Origin: Herbiconiux sp. A18JL235
Lineage (GTDB): Bacteria > Actinomycetota > Actinomycetes > Actinomycetales > Microbacteriaceae
Reading direction: 5' to 3'
DNA: 64,000 nt
Assembly: GCF_040939305.1 (NCBI RefSeq)
Contig: NZ_CP162511.1
Coordinates: 2,170,001-2,234,000, forward strand
Shown piece by piece: positions 27,431-36,574 of the stretch; positions within the stretch are counted from its first letter, which is position 1; every line of letters starts with the position of its first letter. The notes under the pieces were generated by a model. That model worked only from the letters and a program-made list of their open reading frames with translations. It had not been told where the DNA came from and made no database searches. Position numbers and translations under genes: made by a program.

Positions 27431-28228
27431 GTGGCCGTCAAGTCACCGCGGAAGCCCCGCTCGCGCGACGGTCGGATGTCGCTCGGCGCCCACCTGATCG
27501 AACTACGCAAGCGGCTGTTCATCGCCGCGCTCGGTCTCCTCGTGGGAATGATCGCGGGCTTCATCATCTCCGACTTCGTGCTGACCGCGCTCACCCAGCC
27601 GATCGCCGACATCGCCGCGCAGCAGGGGCGGGAGGCGAGCCTCAACTTCACCGACGTCTCCTCGGCGTTCGACCTGCGCATTCAGATCGCCTTCACCGTC
27701 GGAGTCGTCATCTCGGCACCGGTCTGGCTCTACCAGGTGTTCGCGTTCGTGATGCCGGGCCTGAAGCGCAACGAGAAGCAGTACGCCATCGGCTTCGTCG
27801 CCGCCGCCGTGCCGCTGTTCTTCGCCGGCTGCGTCGCCGGCTGGTTCGTGCTGCCGCACATGGTGGTGCTGCTCACGGGCTTCGCACCCGAGGGCACGAC
27901 GGCCCTCCTCACGGCCCGCGCCTACTACGACTTCGTGCTGAAGCTCGTGCTCGCCATCGGCATCGCCTTCGTGCTGCCGGTGTTCCTCGTCATCCTCAAC
28001 TTCGCCGGGGTGCTGAGCGCCAAGACGATCCTCAAGTCGTGGCGCATCGCCATCCTCGCCATCACGCTGTTCACCGCGATCGCCACCCCGGCCGCCGACG
28101 TCATGTCGATGTTCCTGCTGGCGATCCCCATGCTCGCCCTCTACTTCGGCGCCGCCGGCATAGCGGCGCTCAACGACCGCCGGCGCCGGCGTCGCCAGCA
28201 GAGCTTCGACGTCGAGCTGGCCGTCTGA
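27431..28228 (+). CDS. tatC: Sec-independent protein translocase subunit TatC
   Basis: 265 residues, six membrane helices. The conserved cytosolic N-terminal HLIELRKRLFIA motif is at about 20-31 and the first periplasmic loop is intact. It is the twin-arginine signal receptor. GTG at 27431, five bases after the tatA stop, gives the short basic lead; ATG 27476 is an alternative. The TGATG overlap with helY at 28226 shows the same operon. Confidence 0.92.
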   Translation: MAVKSPRKPRSRDGRMSLGAHLIELRKRLFIAALGLLVGMIAGFIISDFVLTALTQPIADIAAQQGREASLNFTDVSSAFDLRIQIAFTVGVVISAPVWLYQVFAFVMPGLKRNEKQYAIGFVAAAVPLFFAGCVAGWFVLPHMVVLLTGFAPEGTTALLTARAYYDFVLKLVLAIGIAFVLPVFLVILNFAGVLSAKTILKSWRIAILAITLFTAIATPAADVMSMFLLAIPMLALYFGAAGIAALNDRRRRRRQQSFDVELAV

Positions 28229-30729
28229 TGGCGCGCGCCTCGGGCGCCTCGTCGGTCGACCAGGCGCTGAGCCCGTCGGAGCGCTTCGCCGCGAGCCGCA
28301 AGCGGGCCGGGCATCCGCAGGTCGAGATCTTCCGCAGCGGGCTGAGCTTCGACCTCGACCCGTTCCAGATCGAGGCCGCGGGAGCCCTCGAAGACGGCAG
28401 GAGCGTGCTGGTCGCGGCGCCCACCGGGGCGGGCAAGACCGTCGTCGCCGAGTTCGCGGTGCACCTCGCCATGCAGTCGGTGCGCGACAAGGTGTTCTAC
28501 ACCGCCCCCATGAAGGCGCTGTCGAACCAGAAGTTCAACGAGTTCGTCGCCGAGTACGGGCCCGACGAGGTGGGGCTGCTCACCGGCGACACGAACATCA
28601 ACGCCGACGCGCGCATCGTGGTGATGACCACCGAGGTGCTGCGCAACATGCTCTACGCCGACTCGTCGCTGTTGACGAACCTCCGCTTCGTGGTGATGGA
28701 CGAGGTGCACTACCTCGCCGACAGGTTCCGGGGCGCCGTCTGGGAAGAGGTGATCATCCACCTCCCGCAGAGCGTGAAGCTGGTCTCGCTCTCGGCGACC
28801 GTCTCGAACGCCGAGGAGTTCGGCGACTGGCTGCAGGCCGTGCGCGGCGACACCGAGGTGATCGTCTCGGAGGAGCGCCCCGTTCCACTCGACCAGCACG
28901 CACTGGTGAAGACCAAGCTGCTCGACCTGTTCGACTCCACCGGGCGGGCGGCGACCAACCGCGTGAACCCCGAGCTCGCCCAGCTGGTGCGCGGAGGAGC
29001 CTCCCTCGGCCAGTACGGCAATCGCAGCGGTTCGGGGCGCGGCAAGAACGGCGGCCGGGGACGGGGCGGCCGCGGGGGCGGCCACAGCGGCGGCCACCGA
29101 CAGTCGTTCGACCGCATGGACCGCCCCGAGGTGGTGGCTCTCCTGCAGGAGCACCGGCTGCTCCCTGCCATCTTCTTCGTCTTCAGCCGCGTGGGCTGCG
29201 ACCAGGCGGTGAAGCAGGTGCTGCGCGCCGGAGTGCGCCTCACCGACGCCGAGGAGCGCGACGAGATCCGCCGCATCGTCGACGAGCGCTGCCGCACGCT
29301 GCGCGACGAAGACCTCGCGGTGCTCGGCTACTGGGAGTGGACCGAGGGCCTCCAGCGCGGGGTCGCCGCCCACCACGCAGGTCTCCTCCCCGCCTTCAAG
29401 GAGGTGGTGGAGGAGCTCTACCAGAAGAAGCTCGTGAAGGTCGTGTTCGCCACCGAGACCCTCGCCCTCGGCATCAACATGCCCGCCCGCACCGTCGTGC
29501 TCGAAAAGCTCGAGAAGTTCAACGGCGAGGCCCGCGTGTCGATCACCGCGGGGGAGTACACGCAGCTGACCGGCCGCGCCGGCCGCCGCGGCATCGATGT
29601 GGAGGGGCACTCCGTCATCCAGTGGCGCGAGGGGCTCGACCCGCAGGAGGTCGCCTCCCTGGCCTCGCGGCGCACCTACCCGCTCAACTCGAGCTTCCGC
29701 CCCACCTACAACATGGCGGTGAACCTCATCGACCAGTTCGGCCGGCCCCGCACGCGCGAGGTGCTGGAGTCGTCGTTCGCGCAGTTCCAGGCCGACCGCG
29801 CCGTCGTCGACCTGGCGCGCAAGGTGCGCCAGCAGGAGGAGTCGCTGGCGGGCTTCGAGAAGGCGATGACCTGTCACCTCGGCGACTTCAGGGAGTACGC
29901 GCGCATCCGTCGTGAGCTCACCGACCTCGAGCGCTCCGGCGCCGGCAAGGCCGACACCCTCTCCCGCGCCGACCGCGACAAGCGGCAGCGCCGCATCGCC
30001 GGGCTGCGGCAGCAGCTGCGCTCGCACCCCGTGCACGGCTGCAAAGACCGCGAGGCGCACGCCCGCTGGGCCGAGCGCTGGTTCACGCTGAAGCGCGACA
30101 CCGACCGGCTCACCCAGCAGATCCAGACCCGCACCAACGTCATCGCCAAGGTGTTCGACCGCGTCACCGACGTGCTGCTGCAGCTCGACTACCTCACCAC
30201 CGACGACCACGGCGCCACCGTGCTCACGCAACACGGGCACACCCTGAAGCGCATCTACGGCGAGCGCGACCTGCTGGTGGCGGAGTGCATCCGTCAGGGC
30301 ATCTGGCGTGAGCTCGACGCCGCCTCCCTCGCCGCCATCGCCTGTGCGCTGGTGTACGAGCCGCGCCGCGACGAGAACGACATCGCCGAGCGCTACCTGC
30401 CGCGCGGCGCCTTCCGGGTCGCCCTCGACAAGACGCAGACCCTGTGGGCGACCGTCGACGACATCGAACGCGAGCACCGCCTGCCCGGCACCGAGGCACC
30501 CGCCATCGGCCTCAGCACCGCGATGCACCGCTGGGCGCGCGGCGCCGGACTCGACGAGGTGCTCGACGAGGCCGACATGGCCGCCGGCGACTTCGTGCGC
30601 TGGTCGAAGCAGACCATCGACCTCCTCGACCAGCTGCAGGGCACACCGGATGCGCGGCTCGCCGCCACGGCACGCTCCGCCATCGACGCGGTGCGCCGCG
30701 GCATCGTCGCCTACTCCTCCGTCGCATGA
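28228..30729 (+). CDS. helY: HelY/Ski2-Mtr4-like DEVH-box RNA helicase
   Basis: 833 residues. SF2 motifs: Walker A APTGAGKT at 64-71, DEVH at 158-161, SAT at 189-191, and the C-terminal lobe with the QLTGRAGRRGID motif VI near 450. The C-terminal half carries the Ski2-type arch and DSHCT-like regions. It unwinds structured RNA for degradation or processing. Between residues about 264 and 292 a Gly/Arg-rich insert is present. The gene order pafC-tatA-tatC-helY is the conserved actinobacterial one. ATGA overlap with lnt. Confidence 0.9.
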   Translation: MARASGASSVDQALSPSERFAASRKRAGHPQVEIFRSGLSFDLDPFQIEAAGALEDGRSVLVAAPTGAGKTVVAEFAVHLAMQSVRDKVFYTAPMKALSNQKFNEFVAEYGPDEVGLLTGDTNINADARIVVMTTEVLRNMLYADSSLLTNLRFVVMDEVHYLADRFRGAVWEEVIIHLPQSVKLVSLSATVSNAEEFGDWLQAVRGDTEVIVSEERPVPLDQHALVKTKLLDLFDSTGRAATNRVNPELAQLVRGGASLGQYGNRSGSGRGKNGGRGRGGRGGGHSGGHRQSFDRMDRPEVVALLQEHRLLPAIFFVFSRVGCDQAVKQVLRAGVRLTDAEERDEIRRIVDERCRTLRDEDLAVLGYWEWTEGLQRGVAAHHAGLLPAFKEVVEELYQKKLVKVVFATETLALGINMPARTVVLEKLEKFNGEARVSITAGEYTQLTGRAGRRGIDVEGHSVIQWREGLDPQEVASLASRRTYPLNSSFRPTYNMAVNLIDQFGRPRTREVLESSFAQFQADRAVVDLARKVRQQEESLAGFEKAMTCHLGDFREYARIRRELTDLERSGAGKADTLSRADRDKRQRRIAGLRQQLRSHPVHGCKDREAHARWAERWFTLKRDTDRLTQQIQTRTNVIAKVFDRVTDVLLQLDYLTTDDHGATVLTQHGHTLKRIYGERDLLVAECIRQGIWRELDAASLAAIACALVYEPRRDENDIAERYLPRGAFRVALDKTQTLWATVDDIEREHRLPGTEAPAIGLSTAMHRWARGAGLDEVLDEADMAAGDFVRWSKQTIDLLDQLQGTPDARLAATARSAIDAVRRGIVAYSSVA

Positions 30730-32249
30730 AGCCCGTCATGCCGATCTGGCTCGCGCTGGTCGCCGCCGTGGGCGCCGGGATCGCCTACGACGCCGGCTAT
30801 CCCGACAAGGGCTGGTGGCCGCTCACACCGCTCGCCGTCGCCCTCATCCTCACCACTCTCATCGGCCGCACCTGGGGCAAGGCGTTTGTCATCGGGCTGG
30901 TCACCGGGGCGACCTTCTGGGGCGTCCACATCTTCTGGCTCACGCTGTACCTCGGGCCGGTGCCGTGGCTCGGTCTCACCGGCTTCGAGGCGGTCTACTT
31001 CGGATTGGGTGCGCTCCTCATCGCCCTGGTCTACCGCCGGGCCGAGCGCACCTGGCCGACCGTGCGGTCGCGCCTTCTCTGGCTGCCGATCGTCGTGGCC
31101 GGGCTGTGGACGCTGCGCGAGGGGGTCAACGCGATCTTCCCCTACGGCGGCTTCTCGTGGGGCCGGGTCGCCATGTCGCAGTCGCAGTCGCCGTTCACCG
31201 ACCTGGTGGCCTGGGTGGGAATGTCGGGCCTCAGCTTCCTGCTGGTGTGGCTCGCCGCCTTCGGGGTGCAGCTGGTGCGGGAGAAGGGGCTCGCCGTCTC
31301 GACCCGCGCGCTGGCGGGGGCGGCGGCCGTCGCGGCGCTGCTCGCCGTTCCCGCCTGGGTGACCCCCGCATCCGGAACCTCGCGCATCGGCGCCGCCCAG
31401 GGCAACTCGAACGCCGGCCTGTTCGCGGTGCACGAGTGGGGCGACATCTTGAGCGACCACGCCAGCGCCTCGCTCGCCCTCGAGGGCGAGAAGCTCGACG
31501 TGCTGGTGTGGCCCGAGAACGCCTCCGACCTCGACCCGGCGCGCTACGAGGTCGCCGCCCAGACTCTCGACGCGGTGAGCGAGCGGCTCGGGGGAGTGCC
31601 CATCGTCACGGGCACCATCCAGCAGCGGGGCGACAAGGTGTACAACACCTCGCTGCTCTGGCAGAACGGGCAGATCACCGACCACTACGACAAGCGGCAC
31701 CCCGTGCCGTTCGCGGAATGGATGCCGAACCGCGAGTTCTTCAGGGCGCTCGCACCCGAGCTGGTCGACCTCGTCACCCGCGACTACACCTTCGGCACCA
31801 CCGACCTCACCTTCGACATCGACGGGCTGATCGCCGGGATCTCGATCTGCTTCGACATCACCGACGACGCGGTGATGCGCTCGATGAGCGACGAGGGCGC
31901 CCAGGTGATCTTCGCGCAGACCAACAACGCCGACTTCGGGCAGACCGACGAGAACCTGCAGCAGCTGGCCATCGCGCGCCTGCGTGCGGTGGAGTTCGGC
32001 CGCAGCGTGGTGAACATCTCGACGGTCGGCACCAGCCAGATCATCGCACCCGACGGCTCGACCATCACGGGAATCCCCGCCTACCAGGCCGGCGCCATGG
32101 TCGCCGACGTGCCGCTCGGTACCCAGCCCACGCCCGCCGCGATCATCGGCTTCCAGATCGAGTGGCTGGTGGCGGGTCTCGGGCTCGCCGGGCTCGTGCT
32201 GTCGTTCACCACACGCCGCACACAGCAGAACGCCGCCCCGGCCTTCTGA
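30726..32249 (+). CDS. lnt: apolipoprotein N-acyltransferase Lnt
   Basis: 507 residues. About seven N-terminal membrane helices, then a CN-hydrolase domain outside the membrane with the Glu-Lys-Cys triad: VLVWPENAS near 258, DKRHPVPF near 322, SICFDIT near 377. It N-acylates diacylglyceryl-Cys of lipoproteins; several lipoproteins lie in this window. ATGA overlap with helY. The stop sits in the loop of the strong hairpin at 32221-32270. Confidence 0.9.
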   Translation: MKPVMPIWLALVAAVGAGIAYDAGYPDKGWWPLTPLAVALILTTLIGRTWGKAFVIGLVTGATFWGVHIFWLTLYLGPVPWLGLTGFEAVYFGLGALLIALVYRRAERTWPTVRSRLLWLPIVVAGLWTLREGVNAIFPYGGFSWGRVAMSQSQSPFTDLVAWVGMSGLSFLLVWLAAFGVQLVREKGLAVSTRALAGAAAVAALLAVPAWVTPASGTSRIGAAQGNSNAGLFAVHEWGDILSDHASASLALEGEKLDVLVWPENASDLDPARYEVAAQTLDAVSERLGGVPIVTGTIQQRGDKVYNTSLLWQNGQITDHYDKRHPVPFAEWMPNREFFRALAPELVDLVTRDYTFGTTDLTFDIDGLIAGISICFDITDDAVMRSMSDEGAQVIFAQTNNADFGQTDENLQQLAIARLRAVEFGRSVVNISTVGTSQIIAPDGSTITGIPAYQAGAMVADVPLGTQPTPAAIIGFQIEWLVAGLGLAGLVLSFTTRRTQQNAAPAF

Positions 32250-32270
32250 TCGTGGCGGCGTTCTGCGGTG
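32221..32270. terminator. bidirectional hairpin between convergent lnt and rbpA
   Basis: A perfect 13-pair stem (arms 32225-32237 and 32254-32266, GCAGAACGCCGCC) plus three more pairs beyond one mismatch. The 16-base loop holds the lnt stop codon (32247-32249). There is no T-tract. It is placed to stop transcripts from both sides. Confidence 0.7.
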
Positions 32271-32307
32271 TGACCGGCGTCGCGCCGAGCACCCGCCGGT
32301 GGCGCGG

Positions 32308-32673
32308 CTAGGCGCCGATCTTCTGCGTGCCGCGACGGGCGCGCAGGTACTGGAGCCGCTCTTCGAGCAACTCCTCGAGCTCGGCGCGGGTGCGGCGCTC
32401 GAGCAACATGTCCCAGTGGCTGCGGGGCGTCTTCGCGTCGGCGTGGTCGACCGTCACCGGCTCAGACCCCACCATCAGCGTCGCCTCGTGGCTGCAGTAC
32501 TTGCACTCCCACGTCTCCGGGGCCTCGGCCTCGGCCGAGAACACCATCTCGGTGTCGCGGCCACAGGTCGCGCACCGGTACGTGTGAGTCGTTCGGGGTG
32601 AGAATACGACACCCTCTTCGCTCTGCAGGCTTTGTGCGCCCAGACGCATTCCGCGCAAACTGCGATCTGCCAT
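32308..32673 (-). CDS. rbpA: RNA polymerase-binding protein RbpA
   Basis: 121 residues, the normal length. Start MADRSLRGMRLG is typical. Zinc ribbon CATC and CKYC at about 34-58; the C-terminal sigma-interaction part (HWDMLLERRTRAELEELL) is intact. It binds core RNA polymerase and principal sigma factor and aids open-complex formation in actinobacteria. Strong GAGAGGAG ribosome binding site before ATG 32673. Confidence 0.95.
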   Translation of the reverse strand: MADRSLRGMRLGAQSLQSEEGVVFSPRTTHTYRCATCGRDTEMVFSAEAEAPETWECKYCSHEATLMVGSEPVTVDHADAKTPRSHWDMLLERRTRAELEELLEERLQYLRARRGTQKIGA

Positions 32674-32709
32674 TGTGTGGTCTCCTCTCGCATTGCTTCG
32701 AACTTTATA

Positions 32710-32736
32710 AACCGTCGAACGGAGCGGATCCTTTCC
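32710..32736 (-). promoter_or_regulatory. possible SigR/SigH-type promoter of rbpA
   Basis: On the minus strand GGAAA (32732-32736), 19 bases, then GTT (32710-32712). This matches the GGAAT-N18/19-GTT pattern of oxidative-stress ECF promoters that drive rbpA in Streptomyces. The match is short, so it could be chance. Confidence 0.35.
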
Positions 32737-32761
32737 GAAGCCGGGTATTGCCAGTACTCTC

Positions 32762-33577
32762 TCAGCGAAGTTGACTAGATCCCCCTTCGGGGGACACGGA
32801 GCGCCCGGCGACGAGCTCGAGCATGAGGTCGGCGCGGTCGCTGACGATGCCGTCGACGCCTCGGTCGAGCAGCTGTCGGGCGAGATCGACGTCATTGATC
32901 GTCCACACGTGCACCTCGACGCCCGCTCGATGGAACCCGCGCACGGTGCGGGCGGTCGTCGTCTTGAGGGGACCTGCCTCCATCGGCATCTGAACGGCGT
33001 CGACACCCCGGAGCACGAGCCGCGCCAGGGGCGTGAGCCCGACCTTGATGAGCAGGAGGGCGGTGACGAAGCCGGGGGCGGAGGCGGAGCTCGCCGCTCC
33101 CGGTACGACGCGCAGGGCTGCACGACGGCGTCTGGTCGAGAAGGAGGTGATGAGCACCCGGTCGGTGGCACCGGCGGCCAGCACGGCGCGTGCGGCGGGC
33201 TCGGCGACCTCGGGCGACTTGACGTCGATGTTGAACCGGGCCCCGGGGAAGGCCTCGAGCGCTTCGAGCAGCGTGGGGAACCGGGCGCCCCCGCCCAGGT
33301 CGATCTGCCGCAGCTCGTCGAGGGTGAGGGAGTCGACGCGGTCGGGGCGCCCGGCGATGCGCTCGAGGGTCGGGTCGTGGCACACCACGGCAACACCGTC
33401 GGCCGAGACGTTCACGTCGGTCTCGAGGTACACCGCACCGGCGTCGAGGGCCGCCCGGAACGCGTCGAGGGTGTTCTCGACGGTGTCCACGGCGAGGCCC
33501 CGGTGGGCGAGCACGCGGGGGGCGGGCGGCGCGAAGTACGGGCGCCGCTCGCGGTCAGCCCGCGGTGGGCGGGCCAT
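32762..33577 (-). CDS. glycerophosphodiester phosphodiesterase (GDPD)
   Basis: 271 residues. GDPD signature: AHRGLAVDTVENTLDAF near residue 24 (His and Arg), LETDVNVSADGVAVVCHDPTLERI near 51 (Glu, Asp and second His). It hydrolyses glycerophosphodiesters to glycerol-3-phosphate and an alcohol. No signal peptide. Start ATG 33577 overlaps the end of the stomatin gene by 23 bases; the longer upstream frame is not supported. Confidence 0.9.
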   Translation of the reverse strand: MARPPRADRERRPYFAPPAPRVLAHRGLAVDTVENTLDAFRAALDAGAVYLETDVNVSADGVAVVCHDPTLERIAGRPDRVDSLTLDELRQIDLGGGARFPTLLEALEAFPGARFNIDVKSPEVAEPAARAVLAAGATDRVLITSFSTRRRRAALRVVPGAASSASAPGFVTALLLIKVGLTPLARLVLRGVDAVQMPMEAGPLKTTTARTVRGFHRAGVEVHVWTINDVDLARQLLDRGVDGIVSDRADLMLELVAGRSVSPEGGSSQLR

Positions 33578-34700
33578 CGGCCCGGCCGGTCTCCGGGTCG
33601 TGCTGCTCGGATGCGGTCGTGGGGTCGAGCGTGGTCGCGGCAGGCGGCGCGGCGTCGGGCGCGGTCGCGCCCAGCCCGTCCGTGGCGCTGCGCGACTCCT
33701 GCTCGGCCGCCCGCATCTCCTGCTCCGCCCGGCGCACGTCGTGCTCCGAGACGATGCTCTCGGTGGGCGCGTTCGCCGCAGCGCGCTCGGCGCGCCCGCT
33801 CGCCCCGGGCTGCACGGCTCCACCCAGCGCCCCTCCGATGCCCTTCAGCGCCTCGGTGAGCTCGCTCGGGATGACCCAGAGCTTGTTGGCCGACCCCTCG
33901 GCGATCTTCGGCAGCGTCTGCAGGTACTGGTAGGCGAGAAGCAGGTTGTCGGGCTCGCCGCGATGGATCGCCCCGAACACCGTCGTGATGGCCTCCGCCT
34001 CACCCTGGGCTCGCAGCACCTGGGCCTTCGCGTCACCCTCCGCCCGGAGGATCTCGGCCTGCCGGTGGCCCTCCGCCTCGAGGATCGCCGACTGCTTGGT
34101 GCCCTCCGCGGTGAGGATGACCGCGCGGCGCTCCCGCTCGGCGCGCATCTGCTTCTCCATCGAGTCCTGGATGGACGCCGGCGGGTCGATCGCCTTGAGT
34201 TCCACCCGCGAGACCCTGATTCCCCACTTTCCGGTCGCCTCGTCGAGCACGATGCGCAGCTGACCGTTGATCTCGTCGCGGCTGGTCAGGGCCTCCTCGA
34301 GATTGAGCCCGCCCACGACGTTGCGAAGTGTCGTGGTGGCGAGCTGCTCCACCGCCCCGAGGTAGTTCGAGATCTCGTAGGTGGCAGCCCGCGCATCCGT
34401 CACCTGGAAGAACACGACGGTGTCGATCGAGACCACGAGGTTGTCTTCGGTGATCACCGGTTGCGGCGGGAACGACACCACCTGTTCACGCAGATCGATG
34501 AGGGGGCGGAGCCTGTCGATGAACGGCACCAGGATGTTGAGGCCGGGCATGAGTGTCTTGTGATAGCGGCCGAGCCGCTCCACCACGCCCGCGCGGGCCT
34601 GCGGGATGATGCGCACCGACCGCGCCACCACCACGATCACGAACACCACGATGATGATGAGGACGATGACGAGGATCACCTGTCCGACGACGTCGTTCAT
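33555..34700 (-). CDS. SPFH/Band 7 (stomatin/QmcA-like) membrane protein
   Basis: 381 residues. N-terminal membrane segment at about 5-27, SPFH domain at about 28-200, then a coiled coil rich in AEGxxxAxxLxAEG repeats (residues about 200-250). The C-terminal 90 residues are Ala-rich and low complexity. It scaffolds membrane microdomains with the NfeD-like partner whose stop overlaps its start (ATGA, 34697-34700). Confidence 0.9.
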   Translation of the reverse strand: MNDVVGQVILVIVLIIIVVFVIVVVARSVRIIPQARAGVVERLGRYHKTLMPGLNILVPFIDRLRPLIDLREQVVSFPPQPVITEDNLVVSIDTVVFFQVTDARAATYEISNYLGAVEQLATTTLRNVVGGLNLEEALTSRDEINGQLRIVLDEATGKWGIRVSRVELKAIDPPASIQDSMEKQMRAERERRAVILTAEGTKQSAILEAEGHRQAEILRAEGDAKAQVLRAQGEAEAITTVFGAIHRGEPDNLLLAYQYLQTLPKIAEGSANKLWVIPSELTEALKGIGGALGGAVQPGASGRAERAAANAPTESIVSEHDVRRAEQEMRAAEQESRSATDGLGATAPDAAPPAATTLDPTTASEQHDPETGRADGPPTAG

Positions 34701-35185
34701 GCGATGGGCTCCTTCGGTTCGGTGCGGCCGGCGGGAACCACGATGGCGGTGGCGCCGTCGATGGCGGTGACGAGCACGCGCTCGCCACGGGGGAGGTCGC
34801 GGATGTCGGCGGCAGGGGACACCCGTGCCGTCCAGGTGTCGCCGTTGGCGAGCTTGACGTGGCCGGCCGTCGAGGTGACCTGGTCGAGCACGAGACCCTC
34901 GAGGCCGAGCAGTGCGTCGACGTTGCTCTTCGCCGGATCGCCGCCGCGCTTCAGACGTCGCAGCAGCGGGGGCCGGAGGGTGAGCAGCAGGAGGAGCGAC
35001 AGCACCGCGGCGACGACGATCTGGTAGTACCAGGGCACGCCGAGCGCCCCGGCGATGAGCCCGCCCAGACTGCCGATGGCGATCATGAGGAAAGTGAACT
35101 CGAGGGTGAGCATCTCGATCACGATGAACAGGAGGATGAGCCCCAGCCAGAAGATCCAGGCGTAGGAGTCGAGGAATTCGAGCAT
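34697..35185 (-). CDS. NfeD-family membrane protein
   Basis: 162 residues. Four hydrophobic segments in the first 85 residues and a C-terminal OB-fold (GLVLDQVTSTAGHVKLANGD to ATAIVVPAG). NfeD proteins pair with stomatin-like proteins, as here. ATG 35185 follows GAGAGGAG. Confidence 0.87.
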   Translation of the reverse strand: MLEFLDSYAWIFWLGLILLFIVIEMLTLEFTFLMIAIGSLGGLIAGALGVPWYYQIVVAAVLSLLLLLTLRPPLLRRLKRGGDPAKSNVDALLGLEGLVLDQVTSTAGHVKLANGDTWTARVSPAADIRDLPRGERVLVTAIDGATAIVVPAGRTEPKEPIA

Positions 35186-35330
35186 CGGCGTTCTCCTCTC
35201 ACCGTCATCGGGACCACGGCCCGAGCGTTGATCGTCTTCCTCCGACGCTAGCAGGGTTGCCCCCGGCGCGGCTCGTCTCCCGGGTGCTTGGTAGTCTCGG
35301 AAGGTCGTTCCGATCCTCGAGGAGTTCTCC

Positions 35331-36101
35331 GTGCCCAATCCACTCGCCCCCGGTTCCCTCGCAGGCAAGCGCGCCCTGGTCACCGGCTCCTCGCGCGGCA
35401 TCGGCGCCGACACCGTGGGCTACTTCGCCGAAGCCGGCGCCTCCGTGGTCATCAACTACCGCAACAAGGAGGCGCGCGCGGCGAAGCTCGCGAACAGCAT
35501 CCGGGAGGCCGGCGACTCGGCCGTCGTCGTGGGCGCCGACCTCACCGATCAGGACTCGGTCGCCGCCATGTTCGACCGGGTGCAGGCCGAGCTCGGCGGG
35601 CTCGACGTGCTCGTGCTGAACGCCTCGGGCGGCATGGAGAGCGGCATGGCCGCCGACTACGCGATGCAGCTGAACCGCGACGCCCAGGTGAACGTGCTGA
35701 CCGCCGCCCTGCCGCTGCTCGCCCCGGGATCGCGCATCGTGTTCGTCACGAGCCACCAGGCCCACTTCATCAAGACCACCCCGACCATGCCCGAGTACGA
35801 GCAGGTCGCCCTCTCCAAGCGCGCCGGCGAAGACGCGCTGCGCGCCCTCATCCCGAAACTCGACGAGCTCGGCATCGAGTTCGTCGTGGTGTCGGGCGAC
35901 ATGATCGAGGGCACCATCACGGCGACCCTCCTCGAGCGCGCCAACCCCGGGGCCATCGGTGCCCGCAAGGAGGCCGCCGGCCGCCTGTACAACGTGAGCG
36001 AGTTCGCGGCCGAGGTCGCCGCGGCCGCCGTCGAGCCCGTCCCCGCCGACCACACCCGCTACGTGGGCGACGTCTCCGACTTCGGCGGCGCCTCCTCGTG
36101 A
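35331..36101 (+). CDS. short-chain dehydrogenase/reductase with atypical active site
   Basis: 256 residues. Rossmann motif TGSSRGIG near residue 18 and NASGG near 96. The active-site helix reads PEYEQVALSKRAGED, so the usual YxxxK spacing is absent (Tyr to Lys is seven residues). Substrate unknown. GTG 35331 after GAGGAG; TAGTCT at 35292 is a likely -10. GTGA overlap with the Nudix gene. Confidence 0.82.
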   Translation: MPNPLAPGSLAGKRALVTGSSRGIGADTVGYFAEAGASVVINYRNKEARAAKLANSIREAGDSAVVVGADLTDQDSVAAMFDRVQAELGGLDVLVLNASGGMESGMAADYAMQLNRDAQVNVLTAALPLLAPGSRIVFVTSHQAHFIKTTPTMPEYEQVALSKRAGEDALRALIPKLDELGIEFVVVSGDMIEGTITATLLERANPGAIGARKEAAGRLYNVSEFAAEVAAAAVEPVPADHTRYVGDVSDFGGASS

Positions 36102-36574
36102 GCGGGGCCGCCGACGCGGCCGTGCCGCAGGGCGACGTGATCCTCAAGTCGCGCGTGCTGCTGCTCGACCGCGACGGTGCCACCCTGCTGTTCTTCACGC
36201 GAGCCAATGTGGCCGCGCATCCGACCCGCTGGTTGACCCCCGGCGGTCATCTCGAACCGGGGGAGACCCACGCCGAAGCCGCGGTGCGGGAACTGCGCGA
36301 GGAGACCGGACTCGTCGTCGATGGCGTGGGCGAGCCGGTCTGGGCGCGCGATTTCGTGGCGGAACCCGCATCCGGCGTCTTCCGCGACTACCACGAGGAG
36401 TGGTACCTGCTCACCGTCGACCGCTTCTACCCCGTCGACGCCGAGTGGACACCCGAGGAGCGCGTCGACATCGAGGCGTGGCGGTGGTGGAACGTCGACG
36501 AGCTCGAGCAGACCACGGATGCCTTGGAGCCGCTCGAGCTCGTCGAGGTGGTGCGGAGGCTGGCGGCCGGTTAG
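36098..36574 (+). CDS. Nudix hydrolase
   Basis: 158 residues. Full Nudix box G-x5-E-x7-REUxEExGU in GGHLEPGETHAEAAVRELRE plus ETGLV, near residues 49-73. It cleaves a nucleoside-diphosphate derivative; specificity unknown. Its TAG (36572-36574) shares bases with the TAA of the convergent HdeD gene (36571-36573). Confidence 0.9.
   Translation: MSGAADAAVPQGDVILKSRVLLLDRDGATLLFFTRANVAAHPTRWLTPGGHLEPGETHAEAAVRELREETGLVVDGVGEPVWARDFVAEPASGVFRDYHEEWYLLTVDRFYPVDAEWTPEERVDIEAWRWWNVDELEQTTDALEPLELVEVVRRLAAG

Noticed and set aside
28141..30528. 795-residue open frame antisense to helY
   Set aside because: Shadow of helY, which has complete helicase motifs.
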